From: Ichthyophis bannanicus
Taxonomy: Eukaryota > Chordata > Amphibia > Gymnophiona > Ichthyophiidae
Reading direction: 5' to 3'
Assembly (NCBI GenBank): GCA_033557465.1
Contig: CM066033.1
Coordinates: forward strand, 19,655,080 to 19,719,079
DNA length: 64,000 bases
Both the position numbers and the translations under genes were made by a program. This document shows, piece after piece, positions 53,105-63,186 of this stretch (position 1 is the stretch's first letter; each line of letters begins with the position of its first letter). The notes under the pieces are model-generated. The model searched no databases, was not told the DNA's origin, and saw only the letters and a program-made list of their open reading frames with translations.

Positions 53105-53764
53105 CTGCTGCTGCTATAAATGGGGGCCTTCCTCCCTCCTGCTGCTTCCATTGAATGTCTAGCTGCCTCCCTCCCTTTTCTTACTTCCAGTGGAGGCGGG
53201 AGGAGGGTCAGTCTGCTGTTCCTCCCGGCCTCCATCCATCCTACTAATGTCACCCTTCCTCGTTCTTCCTGCAGATCCCAATAGGGGGCGTCTCTCCATC
53301 TTTCCTCCAGCCTCTTCCAGTACGACCACCCTGTTGCCTCTCTCCAGCAACCAGCACTGTCTGGTTCACAGAAAACAAAACCCACAAACTGTTGGGTGGC
53401 AGGAAGCTTCAGCATCTTGAAACAGCACCGACAGGTCAGAAATAGTAAGAGATACAAGGAAGAATATAAAAACCGATAAAGAATGAGAGACAGTAGGTGT
53501 TGAAAGAAAATGAAGGCATGGGACAGAGAGACATGGCAAAATGGTGAGAGAGAAGGAGGGAAAGACATAAAAAGAAAGATCTAAAATTAAGTTAGACAAG
53601 AGATAGTAAGGAAACATAACAAGCACATTATTCACACAACAAAGCTTAGAAGCCAGGGACAGTGACTATAACACCTCACTCAGTTTGCCTGGCCCAGACG
53701 AGGCGTCTTTCCTGTAATAAATGTTTGCATCAATTCATCACTAGCTTTAATCCAACTTCACTAC
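53105..53764. other. Intron sequence, unassigned
   Basis: No repeat or gene is recognised. Purine-rich sequence from about 53420 to 53600 (gagagaca-type) is low complexity on the plus strand. Confidence 0.4.
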
Positions 53765-53893
53765 CTGCTTCATATAGCTCCTCATTTCTGCCAGTGTTGG
53801 GCAGGTTTCCTCTTTCCTCAGATCCCTGGGGCTTGGTCGTGAATCCTTCTTGCTCAAATTGGATTAAAAGGTCAGGTTTGACAGTGGAGAAGC
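53765..53893 (-). CDS. KRAB-B-like exon of the zinc finger gene (129 bp)
   Basis: On the minus strand the exon follows a strong acceptor (tatcttttctcaccacag) and ends before the donor gtagtg. The frame, entered in phase 2, reads FSTVKPDLLIQFEQEGFTTK, then acidic/polar linker sequence. GxxxxKPDxxxxxEQ is the core of the KRAB B box, here with GFSTVKPDLLIQFEQ after the Gly codon is completed by the previous exon. It is open throughout and ends in phase 1, which fits the next exon at 33164. KRAB B boxes support KAP1 recruitment. The KRAB-A exon should lie to the right; I did not find it before 64000. Confidence 0.8.
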
Positions 53894-55649
53894 CTGTGGT
53901 GAGAAAAGATAGTTAAATATGTTTAGTAAAGTTACCCCAGAGCCTGTCCTATCGATGCAAGTGAGCTCAGAGTTGTGCCATTTTCATAGACATTGCCACC
54001 AGTGCAAAGCGAAGAAAAGAAGGGTGCTGCTGTCCTGATCATCATCAGAAATCCATTCTAGCAGTACCAGGATCATTTTAATACTGAGGTGGGCAACTCT
54101 ATTCCTCAAGCATAAACACAATGACAATTTCTGCCATCAGGAACAAGTTTTGATACATTTCATTCAACTACCATAAATCAGAAATTCGATTTTGTCTGGT
54201 ATGAGTAAGGGGAAATCTAACGCATTATGATTCGATGAGACAGGATTGGAGATGTCTTAAGCCCCCGACTATTAGTACTAGAGAATTGCTAGGTTTGAAA
54301 CATATTGATTACCAGACAGACCAATCATTTCATTTACTTCACTTCCTAGATCAGTGCCCTTCACTCATATGCCCCCGAACCAGTGGTGGTGCCCTTGGAC
54401 CCCTAGGAGGACCCTCACTGTTGTGGTTAATTTTGTGTTTAGTTTGAGCTCTTTAGGGTCAGCAGAAAGATGGAAGTTGGAGATCTGTCTTGTGAGAAGG
54501 GAAGACTGAAAGAGTTTGCTGCAGGAAGAGCCCTGGATGTCAGCAGCTAGACTAAGGCCTGATTCCGTTACTAATATTAGATTTTTTTTTCATACCGCGC
54601 TCTTTAGAATCAGTGTGGTTTACATGTATATTAACAGGTACTTTTTTTAATAACATTTTTATTTATTTATTTATTATTTTATTTTTTATTTATCAAAATG
54701 TTTATAGCATTTTTGTGACATGTCATTCAAAATGGTTTACAATTTGAAAAAAATAATGCATTTATTTATTTAACTGGTTTTTTTTAATCTCGCGCTACCA
54801 TTTCAGTCAAAGCTGTTTACATTATAACTTAAATTTGGTAATGTACATTAAACAGGGACATCGATAACATGGAATAGTGGTAAAGAATACAAAAGGTATG
54901 GAGAGGCAGAAAAAACAAATTCCCTTTTATAACCAACTAGATTTAAAATAATTCACTTAAGAGGTCATTCTAGAACACAAATAAGCCCTTTGGACGTGTG
55001 GGATAGACGTTTTTCTCATGAAAAGGTCTAGAACTGTATTTTGAAACCACGTGGCCCTGCACTTACAAGACATTAAAAAGGGTCTTTCTGAATGCATGCA
55101 GGAGGGGGCGGAATGGGGGCGTGGCAAGCTGCGAGATGTATAAAGCGCATTCAGGAAAGGCCCATGTACATCCTGAGTTCTTTCCGCGGACGCCCACACA
55201 TTACTAGCGGCAACATGGAATAACGCCAGGACGTAGATGATTTTCTGCTCTGATCTTCAACGTGTCCCATATAGATGAATGGATGTGAAATTCTGTTTTG
55301 AACTGCTGTCTGAACTGGTGTGTCTGCTGTCTGAGAGGGACAAGATGCAGTTGTAAAGCAAGTAAGAAGTTGTGTCGCCAACCCAATCAGGGCACAGCTT
55401 CAGCTTTTAAATTCAGCTGCTCACAGAGGTGTGCCCGCGCCTGGCTGGCCCGTGCCTGAGGGTCTCGCCAGAGGGCCTTTTGGCGTGGCCCTTAGGTGGG
55501 TCACTTAGGCTTGATACACTCCACCTTCTCCTGGTGATACTATTCACTCACCATGATTTATTCTGACATCATCAAGCATCCAGTTGCTTTTTTCATAATG
55601 CAGACGGAACAGACAACCTGATATCTATCTGATTGCCTCAACTTTCAGC
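53894..55649. other. Intron or upstream region with SINE/L2 tails
   Basis: Fragments of L2 or SINE tails in minus orientation lie at about 54575-54640 (cataccgcgctctttagaatc) and 54655-54850 (repeated atttatttattt and caaaatggtttacaatttg, tctcgcgctaccatttcag). The rest, including two overlapping minus frames at 54957-55386, has no domain I can name. Confidence 0.5.
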
Positions 55650-55989
55650 CCCCAACCCTGCAAAGACTCACCGGACTCCCATCCAAGCAAACGCTACTGT
55701 CACCGAAGAACACACTACCTCCAAATCGTGCTGCTTACCTGAGCTAAGAAAAGCCCTGCAGCGGGAAAATCTAGCTTCTCCTACCCATTGACTCTAGCCC
55801 TATCAACAGCTCCACTGACCTCTTTAAAAAAGTGGGGTCACGGACCTATGTGTATACACCACTAGCACTAGTCCATCTGGTGCTCAAACAACCCTTCAGC
55901 TTTATATCACATGCTGCATTCCCAGAATTAACAAGAATTAACACCATTTCTACTGTAACACACACTCCTACACTGAAACCTAACCTCCC

Positions 55990-57054
55990 CCTCCCTCAAT
56001 TGTGCCTTAATCAATGCCCGTTCAGCCAAGACTAAGATCCCCTACTTACCGACCTAATATCTGATTACAACTTAGATAGATATTCTTTGTCTCAATAAAA
56101 CATTGTTCCAGGGCACAGACTCAGTACTCTTGAATCAACTATGTTCCCCTACCCATTCTATACATACCTGCAACCGTACCTTTAACAGATGTGGAGATGT
56201 TTGTATAATTTCTAAAAAAGATCTAAACTTAATCACCATTGAAACTGCCTCTTCCACTGGTATGTATACCCTGAGAATCTCTAACAATGCAATCTCGCTG
56301 TGCCTAGTATACCGAGCACCACAATCATAGGCTCAAGACCTCTCTACAATCCTAGAAACAGCCTGTAACACCCAAACTTCCACTCATCCACTCATCTGCT
56401 CAGTAAAAGGCCTCATCCTTTCTAGACCCTATGGATGCACTACATTTCACTCGGATCCTAAATATTCCAACCCATTGCAAAGGTAATACCCTTGACCTTA
56501 TCGTCATGCCTCAGTCCATAAAAACTCCACAGTCAACCCACAAACTCCATTCTCCCAGTTCCCTGGTCTGATCATTCCCTGATCCTAATCGCTATTCCAT
56601 CCAGACCCTAAACACAACCTTCTACACAAACCCAGATGCCCCGCAAATTCAAGCCATTTGATATTAACCACGTCCTCAAAGAATCACTCCACACTTGGAC
56701 CTTCTCGGTAATAATCATCCAAACCTATCCTCCCAAATTGAAGGCTGGAGTAAAATTCTTGCCTCTGCAGCCCAAGCTCCCCCACAGCCATCCTATAAGA
56801 CCCACCGCAAACGAGCCCCCTGGTTTTCCAAATCATTACACGACCTTAGAAAAGACCGTAGACATTTGGAGCACGATTGTTCTAGAGAACCCTCTACCTA
56901 CACCTCTTACTTCAAAAAACTCCAGGTCTACCGGGCTGAAACTCTAAAACGTAAAAGAGAATACAATGAGAACGTCATCATGTGCTCCTTAAATAAGCCC
57001 CAAGAGTTATTTTCAATAACTAAATCACCCAAACAACTATGCGGTCGAAGATAA
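55990..57054 (+). pseudogene. L2 endonuclease and linker, broken
   Basis: Blocks in changing frames are CLINARSAK (about 56003), LFQGTDSVLLNQLCSPTHSI (56103-56160), GDVCIISKKDLNLITIETAS (56190-56250) and ISLCLVYRAPQS (56293-56330), the last matching the VYRPP block of APE endonucleases. 56695-57054 holds the linker before RT with KTHRKRAPWFSKSLHDLRKD. It would nick target DNA; it is interrupted by many stops. Confidence 0.75.
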
Positions 57055-57348
57055 AATATCCCCACAGACCATTGCTGATCACCTCTGCTCAAAATACCCC
57101 TCAATACAACCTATAACAACTCAACACACTGACCACTCATCCCACAATATCACCCCTGTTGTAACATGGGAAACGTTTGATCTGCCAACCCTAGATAACA
57201 TTACTACTGCAATAAAAAAACTCAATGCCTCTACCTCAGTATTAGACCCCTGTCCAGTTTCATGGGTAAAAAGCACCAAGGAATCTCTTGGCCCATATAT
57301 ACGTGAATAATACAATCCTCCCTCTGCACTGGAATCCTGCCAACTCCC

Positions 57349-58020
57349 TTGAATATGACCTCTATTCGACCTATACTAAAAGGAACCAAACTTGACCCCA
57401 CTATCCCCACATCATATAGGCCGAAATCAAGTATCTCCCTCTTGGCAAAGATAACTGAAAAGATTGTCCAAACACAGCTTTGGAATTTCATTGACGATCA
57501 TGCCCCTCTTGATCTTTTCCAGCACAGTTTTAAAAAGAACTATGGTGTCAAAACCCTTCTAACCTCCCTCCTAGATACAGTAATCCCATACATCCAAACT
57601 CCGAAACAAGGGTGTCTCCTAATCTTTTAGATATATCCTCTGCATTTAACTCCCTTTCTCATAACCACCTTCTTGACAGATTCCATGACATAGGCCTCAG
57701 AGGTACCACTCTCAACTGGTTCCATTCATACCTGGATCACAGAATTCAACAAGTAAGAATTGGTGATAAATTCTCCCTGCCATTCATTCAATCTTAAGGT
57801 GTTCCCCAGAGTTTTAGTCTCTCCGCCCTCCTCTTCAACATCTTTTTCCAACCCATATGTAAACTCTTCCAAGAATACAAAATCCAATATCAACTCTATG
57901 CAGACTATATCATGTTTTTCACGCCATTTAACACAATAAAACCAAACTTCGCTAATATCACCAATTGCTTCAAGGAAATCAGAAACTGGCTCCAGCAACA
58001 TAATCTGGTCATTAACCTAA
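57349..58020 (+). pseudogene. L2 reverse transcriptase, palm part
   Basis: 57349-57630 reads TSIRPILKGTKLDPTIPTSY, RPKSSISLLAKITEKIVQTQ, then DLFQHSFKKNYGVKTLLTSL. 57612-57797 reads LDISSAFNSLSHNHLLDRF (the AFDT palm block with Asn for Asp) and LRGTTLNWFHSYLDHRIQQV. The catalytic box near 57895 reads YADY in place of YADD. The frame ends in the SINE/L2-tail insertion at 58037. Confidence 0.82.
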
Positions 58021-58036
58021 CCAAGACAGAAGTCAT

Positions 58037-58260
58037 CCATAATTTAATTTAATTTAATTAACAGATTTTTTATATACCGCTCCTTCCATTGATCAGGTGC
58101 GTTTTCCATATACCAACAATAAACAGGGCGAGCTGTTTTTACATATAACAATTTGTAGCTAGGTAATTACAGTTAACAATTAACAATTAGTGAACTATAT
58201 ACAATTGAACAGAAATTTAACTATATACATAGTTTTTTGTTTTTCATATTTCTATCCATC
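58037..58260 (-). repeat. SINE or L2 tail inserted in the L2
   Basis: From (aattt)n through tatataccgctccttccattg and aacaataaacagggcg to cattgaac-like sequence, this is a tail piece of the L2/SINE type in minus orientation. It separates the RT palm from the C-terminal part. Confidence 0.65.
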
Positions 58261-58269
58261 TATTCACTG

Positions 58270-58830
58270 ATCCATCTTATACTCCCCCTAAATTAATTGT
58301 CCTCAAGAATTACCCTATTTCTGTTAAAACAGAATTAAAAAATCTCGGCATTATAACTGATCAGAACCTCACCTTCCAGGAACAAATAAATAGAACATCC
58401 CGCTCCATATACTCCAAAATTAGAACCCTTAAAAACCTCCGCCCGCTTTTAAACCCAGATTCCATCTGGACTGTTTGCCAAGCCCTAACTACCCCTACCC
58501 TTGATTACTGCAACTTTATATATCGCAGCTTTCCAAAACAGAGCACCTATCCGCTCCAATTGGCCCAAAACACAATTTTGCATCTAATCTTCAAGACTTC
58601 CAGAAGATCCCACATCACCCCTATACTCCGACACCTACACTGGCTCCCCATCCTGTCTAGGATAAAATTTAAATCTCTCACCCTAACTCACAAAATCATC
58701 ACCTTGAATCGGCCGCCTGCCTCTGCCCCCTCCTCTCCAAACCTAGTAGCTCCAGATCTCATAGGACAAACTCTGCTAACCTACTTCACATCTCTTAACA
58801 AAATTACGAAGCAAAGAAGCTACTTGTAAT
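58270..58830 (+). pseudogene. L2 reverse transcriptase, C-terminal part
   Basis: Blocks include NLGIITDQNLTFQEQI in about 58340-58390, the LDYCNFIYRS-like block at about 58500-58530, and 58560-58829 with LIFKTSRRSHITPILRHLHW then LPILSRIKFKSLTLTHKIIT. Frame changes occur near 58530. A further block (NALPPDLR) lies at about 58866-58890. Confidence 0.8.
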
Positions 58831-59368
58831 CTGGTTTTCTCCCTCTATGGCCCCTCAGAATTGAATGCCTTGCCCCCTGATCTACGAGGTTGCTCCGACC
58901 ACACAGAGTTCCGAAAAAACGAATAACATTCCTTTTCCAAGAATATTCTGGCTCCATCCCCCATGACAACCCAGATCCAATATAACTTGCTAAACTCTCC
59001 CACTTAATCCACTTCTATAAATTCTCCTCCTTATGCACACCTGCCCCCCTCCTTTTTACCCCCTTACCCTCCCCCCTTATTCTTTCAAAATGTACATAGA
59101 TGCCTTTCTGGCAATATACCGTTACTTGTTAACTATAGACAAGTTTTCTACTACAAATTATTGTTCTATGTACAACAGTTATAACTACACTGTTGTGTTG
59201 AGTTCTATGTAAACTGCCTTGAATTGTAGAAAGGCGGTATATAAAAACTTTAAATAAATAAATAAATAGCATTTGATTTATTTTTCTGTTTGCAGGGTTA
59301 AGCCCCAATCTCAAGGTGTTCTTTCCTTTAAAATTGAGCTAGCACTGCTGTGTAATTGGATTACTCTT

Positions 59369-59498
59369 AGGGGTCTGTTTACTAAACGGCGGTAGCGGAC
59401 TCCGTGCGATATCAGAGCCGCGGCCCCATTGAAATCAATGGGGCCGCAGCTCCGATATCGCACGGAGTCCGCTACCGCCGTTTAGTAAACAGACCCCT
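59369..59498. mobile_element. Palindromic Harbinger-like MITE (130 bp)
   Basis: The element is an almost perfect palindrome: aggggtctgtttactaaacg ... ttgaaatcaa ... cgtttagtaaacagacccct. I count two mismatches in the arms (near 59413 and 59418). TTA lies on both outer sides of GGGG...CCCC, the 3-bp target duplication typical of PIF/Harbinger elements. It codes for nothing. Confidence 0.8.
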
Positions 59499-60132
59499 TA
59501 GTATTGTAAACGGGGGTGCTTGTTGTGAAAGTTCCACCATCTTGGCAAGGCTATGAATTAACTTGACTTGCAAAGGATTGTGGGTGTTGTAGTTCATTCA
59601 CACAAAACCAGCCGTTCAACAATAATAAAGAATTGTAGTTGCTTGAGAGTAAAGCAGAAACAGAGTTTATTTATGGGGTGTTATTCCCTCGCACAGATAT
59701 GCTTGGTAACATTAACAGGATAACTTCTCCAGGTGTTTTATTCCAGAAACAAAACAAAATAAGGCAACTGATTCTTATGGAACAAATTAGTAAAGACCTT
59801 GGATGGAACAGGAAAGGTCTTTCTTCTAGCCCCTGCTAATTAACTTTCTTAGCAGTGCTTAAATGAAAGATAAACCAAAAGGAAAATTCTCTTTTATAGA
59901 AAAAAAAAAAGCTTTCTTCCTTTCACACAGAGAAGAAGCTTTTTCAAAGTCCCACATGTGCACTTGTGCCTTGCCTTAAACACAGGTGCTTAATTAACTG
60001 CAAATAGTAGCTGGGCCACTCTCCACGTGACTCTACTTTCCCTAAAGCTTTCTCTCTAAGAAACTTTTCTGGTAAGCAAAAAAAAACACAGTACAGTTCC
60101 TTTTGGTGTTTGATCCTTATCTGAGGATTACT
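59499..60132. other. Unassigned sequence
   Basis: No repeat family or gene is recognised. It includes an aataaa-type motif near 59625 and a run of A at 59902-59912. Confidence 0.4.
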
Positions 60133-60985
60133 TTAGAACAGCAACTTAGAAAAAGAGCAATCCATACATTCCTCTTGCCCATCTGGTATTTCCCCTTGCT
60201 CTTGAAATATCATGGGATCACTTTCATACACTGGCCCAGAGGATTTCTCTAATTGATCTCTACCAGGATAGAAATTATTTCCCTGCTGTCTTCCTTGTGC
60301 AAAGCTAGGAAACAGATCAGAGTTCATACCTGAGATCACGTTGTCATTAGGCTTCCTCTCTGGGTATTTTGGCCAGTAGGTAGCAAAGCTTCTGTGCCCA
60401 GCTCTCCAGTCAGAATCACTGGACTTCAGGTCCCTTTTTCCATACCTCCTTAAATAGGTATTAGAGCTCCTTCTTTCTATAGATGCAGCCGTCTCCTTTA
60501 CAGGTGTTGTCCAAGGATTCCTGGCTGTATATCTCCAAGCCTCTGGCTTCTCCCAGTCCAATGAAGAATGTTTGCCCCAGGAATTTCTCCCAACATACGT
60601 ACTGCCTTGAGCTCTTCTCTTAGATCTCCTGGACGTCTTGCTGTTCTTCCTTCTGTCAACAATCCTCTGCTCTCTCCGTTGCTGTTCTCGCTGCTGCCGT
60701 TGCTGCTCCACGATCCCTTCTTTCTGTCTGATGAATTTCTTCTAGTTTTAAAGTGCCTAGATGGCCACTCCACCCTAGCACACTCCAGGTGTTCTGAATT
60801 AAGCCCTGCCCTAGGAGATGTGTGATTAGGGATTACATCATTGCTTCTCTGATTAGGCACACGTTTCCCTACTTCAGCTCTCCTAGAGGCTTTCTGTAAA
60901 CCAGTGCATTCTGGGTCTGGTAGTCTTTTAGGTAAACAAGCTGTTTTAGTGCTTTTACCAGCCAGCACAGGTTGCTTATTCAGAG
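60133..60985 (-). CDS. Unidentified ORF pair with Gln/Arg-rich region
   Basis: Two overlapping minus frames (60498-60989 and 60133-60711) may be one gene with a frameshift. The first reads MALNKQPVLAGKSTKTACLP and is basic. The second has a low-complexity stretch KKFIRQKEGIVEQQRQQREQ near its start, then a Ser/Arg-rich segment and an acidic C-terminus ending MDCSFSKLLF before a stop. I do not recognise a family. It could be gag-like sequence of an LTR retroelement or a decayed host exon. Nothing in the flanks (no clear LTR, primer site or terminal repeat) settles it. Confidence 0.3.
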
Positions 60986-61325
60986 CCAATTCACCTCTTG
61001 TATTATTTCTCCCTGAACTATGATAAGCTTCCTTATCACAGTATCCAATGTAGCGTAACAGTGCGTATTAAGTGAACTGTGAGGTGCCCTGGAAGTGCTT
61101 TTTCTGCCCCATCCCCCTTTATTGGTGTTTCGGATTGAATGTTATAAGTATGAGTTACGAGGGTTGCTCAGGAAGTAATGCCCCACATGTTTTTTCTCAT
61201 TCCAGAATGAAGATAGAGGTGTGAATTTGAAAGGGCAGTAACTTGGAACTTCAAAGGACACGTGTGTAATTTTACAGTCGTCCGACAAATAGCGAGGTGG
61301 TAGTGATCCTTCAAATGGCGTCTGT

Positions 61326-61437
61326 GAGTGACACACGGTACAAACAACGAGCTATAATTGAATTCTTGGTGGAGGAGAAACAAAGTGTGAGAAACATTCA
61401 CAAACGGTTGTGTGCTGTGTATGGAATGGACTACCTT
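61326..61437 (+). pseudogene. Mariner transposase 5' end, inverted partial copy
   Basis: After a start codon at about 61316, the plus strand reads SVSDTRYKQRAIIEFLVEEK followed by QSVRNIHKRLCAVYG, the same N-terminus as the minus-strand copy at 61850-61965. The frame stops being mariner at about 61424, where it meets the reversed C-terminal side. Confidence 0.85.
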
Positions 61438-61980
61438 TTAGTCTCTGGTTCATAATGGTGAGCCCAGGTTTGGTCACCTGTGACGATCCGGGACAAAAAA
61501 GGCCTCCCCCTCAGCTTCAAAATGCTCCAACAAATCAGAGCAGATGTCTTTCCTTTGGCGTTTGTGTTCGGTTGTGAGACTTTGCAGAACCCATCTTGCA
61601 CACACCTTTGAATATCCCAAAGAGTCAATAATTGCCATTGCACTACCTCTACTGACGGAAAGCTGTACGGACAATTCCTGACTCGTGATGCGCCGATCCG
61701 CAAGAATAATGTCATGAGCACACTGCAACTTGTCTGGACTGGTGGCTGAGGCAGGACGCACAGACCGTGGCTGATCTTCCAGTTCCGTTTTACCACTTCC
61801 TGAAGCCTTTACTCTCTTCACCCATCGTCCAACAGTGCTCCTATCTATCGCAGAACTTCCATACACAGCACACAATCGTTTGTGAATGTTTCTCACACTT
61901 TCTTTCTCCTCCACCAAGAATTCAATTACAGCTCGTTGTTTGTACCGTGTGTCACTCACAGACACCATTTGAAGAATCAC
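61431..61980 (-). pseudogene. Mariner transposase, N-terminal two thirds
   Basis: The frame 61474-61980 covers the helix-turn-helix DNA-binding domain (ESVRNIHKRLCAVYGSSAID then VGRWVKRVKASG), the linker (DKLQCAHDIILADRRITSQE) and the SLGYSKVCARWV block. In the next frame (61431-61796) follows IVTGDQTWAHHYEPETK, the first catalytic Asp block (usually GDETW). The second and third catalytic Asp would follow but are cut off at 61430. A frameshift lies near 61500. The enzyme would excise and insert mariner DNA at TA. Confidence 0.88.
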
Positions 61981-62120
61981 TACTGCCTCGCTATTTGACA
62001 GTCGACTGTAAAATTACACACGTGTCCTTTGAAGTTCCAATTTCCTTTCAATTTCACACCTCTATCTTCATTCTGGACTGAGAAAAAACATGAGGGGGAT
62101 TACTTTCTGAGTAACCCTCG

Positions 62121-62521
62121 TATAAATTGTGGAATATAAGTGTGTTGTAGGTGTGAAGTCTGTTATTAAGTTAAGGGTTTAAGTGTTGGATACGGTTGTC
62201 TGGTAATGGTTTATGGTTTTGAAGTATTGATTCTGAGACTGATTGTGAAATGCTTTGATGTGAGTGATGGGTATTCTTCTTGGCATCTTTCTATTTATTG
62301 AATTATTAAAATATAAAAATTACACTAAAAAAGGGGGAGTATTTTAATGACTATGATGCTGAGCTTTTGATCTGCCCTACAACTCTTTGTTGCCGCATAG
62401 TGGGAAGTGATAAAATTCTGAAGCTTTTTCTCCCCTAAATTGTTGCTGCCATTGCGGTGTGACATTCTTTTCCTTCTAGTAGTTGTGACCTCTTTTGAGC
62501 TACTGAAGTAGGTTAGCTTGT
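62121..62521. other. Unassigned sequence between mariner and BovB-type element
   Basis: No gene or repeat family is recognised in this AT-rich stretch. Confidence 0.4.
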
Positions 62522-63112
62522 TGTTGTTGTTAAGTGCTGTTGAGTCGGAGTTGACTCATGGTGACCCTCTGGATAGCTATCCTAAATTGTGTTCGGTCTT
62601 GAGTCAGGCGGCTCATTGTTGACAGACTGGTACCCATAGCTGCTGTTATTGTATTGATCCATCTCATTGCTGGCCTTCCTCTTTTGCGTTTACCTTCTAT
62701 CTTGCCAAGCATGATGTCTTTCTCTAATGATCTCTCTCTTCGCATGATGTGTCCAAAGTATGAAAGTCAAAGTCTTGTCATCTGAGCTTCTAAAGAAAGC
62801 TTAGGTTTGATCTCCTCTAGTACCGACTGGTTTGTTCTTCCGGCAGTCCATGGTATACACAGTATTCGCCGCCAGCACCATAATTCAAAGGCATCAATTT
62901 TCTTCCTGTCTGTCTTTTTCACTGTCCAGCTTTCACATCCATATGATGTTATTGAAAATACCATGGCTTGAACAAGTCGAATCTTTGTATGGAGAGAGAC
63001 ATCTCTGCTCTTGAGAATCTTATCTAGGTGTTTCATAGCCATTCTGCCAAGAGCAATGCGTCGTCTGATTTCTTGACTGCTTGTTGCTTCTTTATTGATA
63101 GTTGATCCAAGT
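62522..63112 (-). mobile_element. RTE/BovB-type LINE 3' end, second copy
   Basis: It ends in ttgttgttgttaagtgctg (aacaacaacaa on its own strand) and is clearly the same family as 23296-23880, with about 90 percent identity by eye. It encodes SLEKDIMLGKIEGKRKRGRP and MRWINTITAAMGTSLS near the 3' end, and DKILKSRDVSLHTKIRLVQA then YGCESWTVKK further upstream, typical of the C-terminal region after RT. The 5' end is truncated at about 63112. Confidence 0.85.
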
Positions 63113-63186
63113 AGGTGCCAGTGTGAATGGGCAGTAAATTCAGAAAAGCTGCCCTGCATCAACATAGCAGGACATGTCCCTGTCAA
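62767..63186 (-). pseudogene. BovB-type ORF2 C-terminal region fragment
   Basis: The frame contains SSQEIRRRIALGRMAMKHLD, KSRDVSLHTKIRLVQAMVF, YGCESWTVKKTDRKKIDAFE and CWRRILCIPWTAGRTNQSVL, the conserved blocks after the RT palm in RTE/BovB-type elements. The first 25 or so codons are unrelated flank. The last part of the protein (62530-62745) is in another frame. Confidence 0.85.

Larger units (their letters stand above)
55650..59267 (+). mobile_element. L2-clade LINE, long copy
   Basis: The plus-strand element has endonuclease sequence from about 55990 to 56330 and further to 56960, RT blocks from 57200 to 58020, a SINE/L2-tail insertion at 58037-58260, the RT C-terminus from 58270 to 58830, and a 3' end with gaattgtagaaaggcggtat followed by ataaataaataaat ending at about 59267. 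Stops and frameshifts are frequent. The 5' edge is uncertain. Confidence 0.82.
61158..62120. mobile_element. Rearranged mariner with two 5' ends
   Basis: The element is bounded by CGAGGGTTGCTCAGGAAG on the left and the mirrored AGTAACCCTCG on the right, each next to a TA dinucleotide (61156-61157 and 62121-62122), the mariner target duplication. The left 270 bp is a plus-strand copy of the 5' end and first 37 codons. The remaining part is a minus-strand mariner 5' end and two thirds of the transposase. The C-terminal third and the true 3' end are missing. The two copies of the 5' end differ by several substitutions. Confidence 0.87.

Noticed and set aside
59500..61150. LTR retrotransposon or endogenous retrovirus
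   Set aside because: There is an aataaa motif and an unidentified ORF, but I could not find paired LTRs, a primer-binding site, or protease, RT or integrase motifs.
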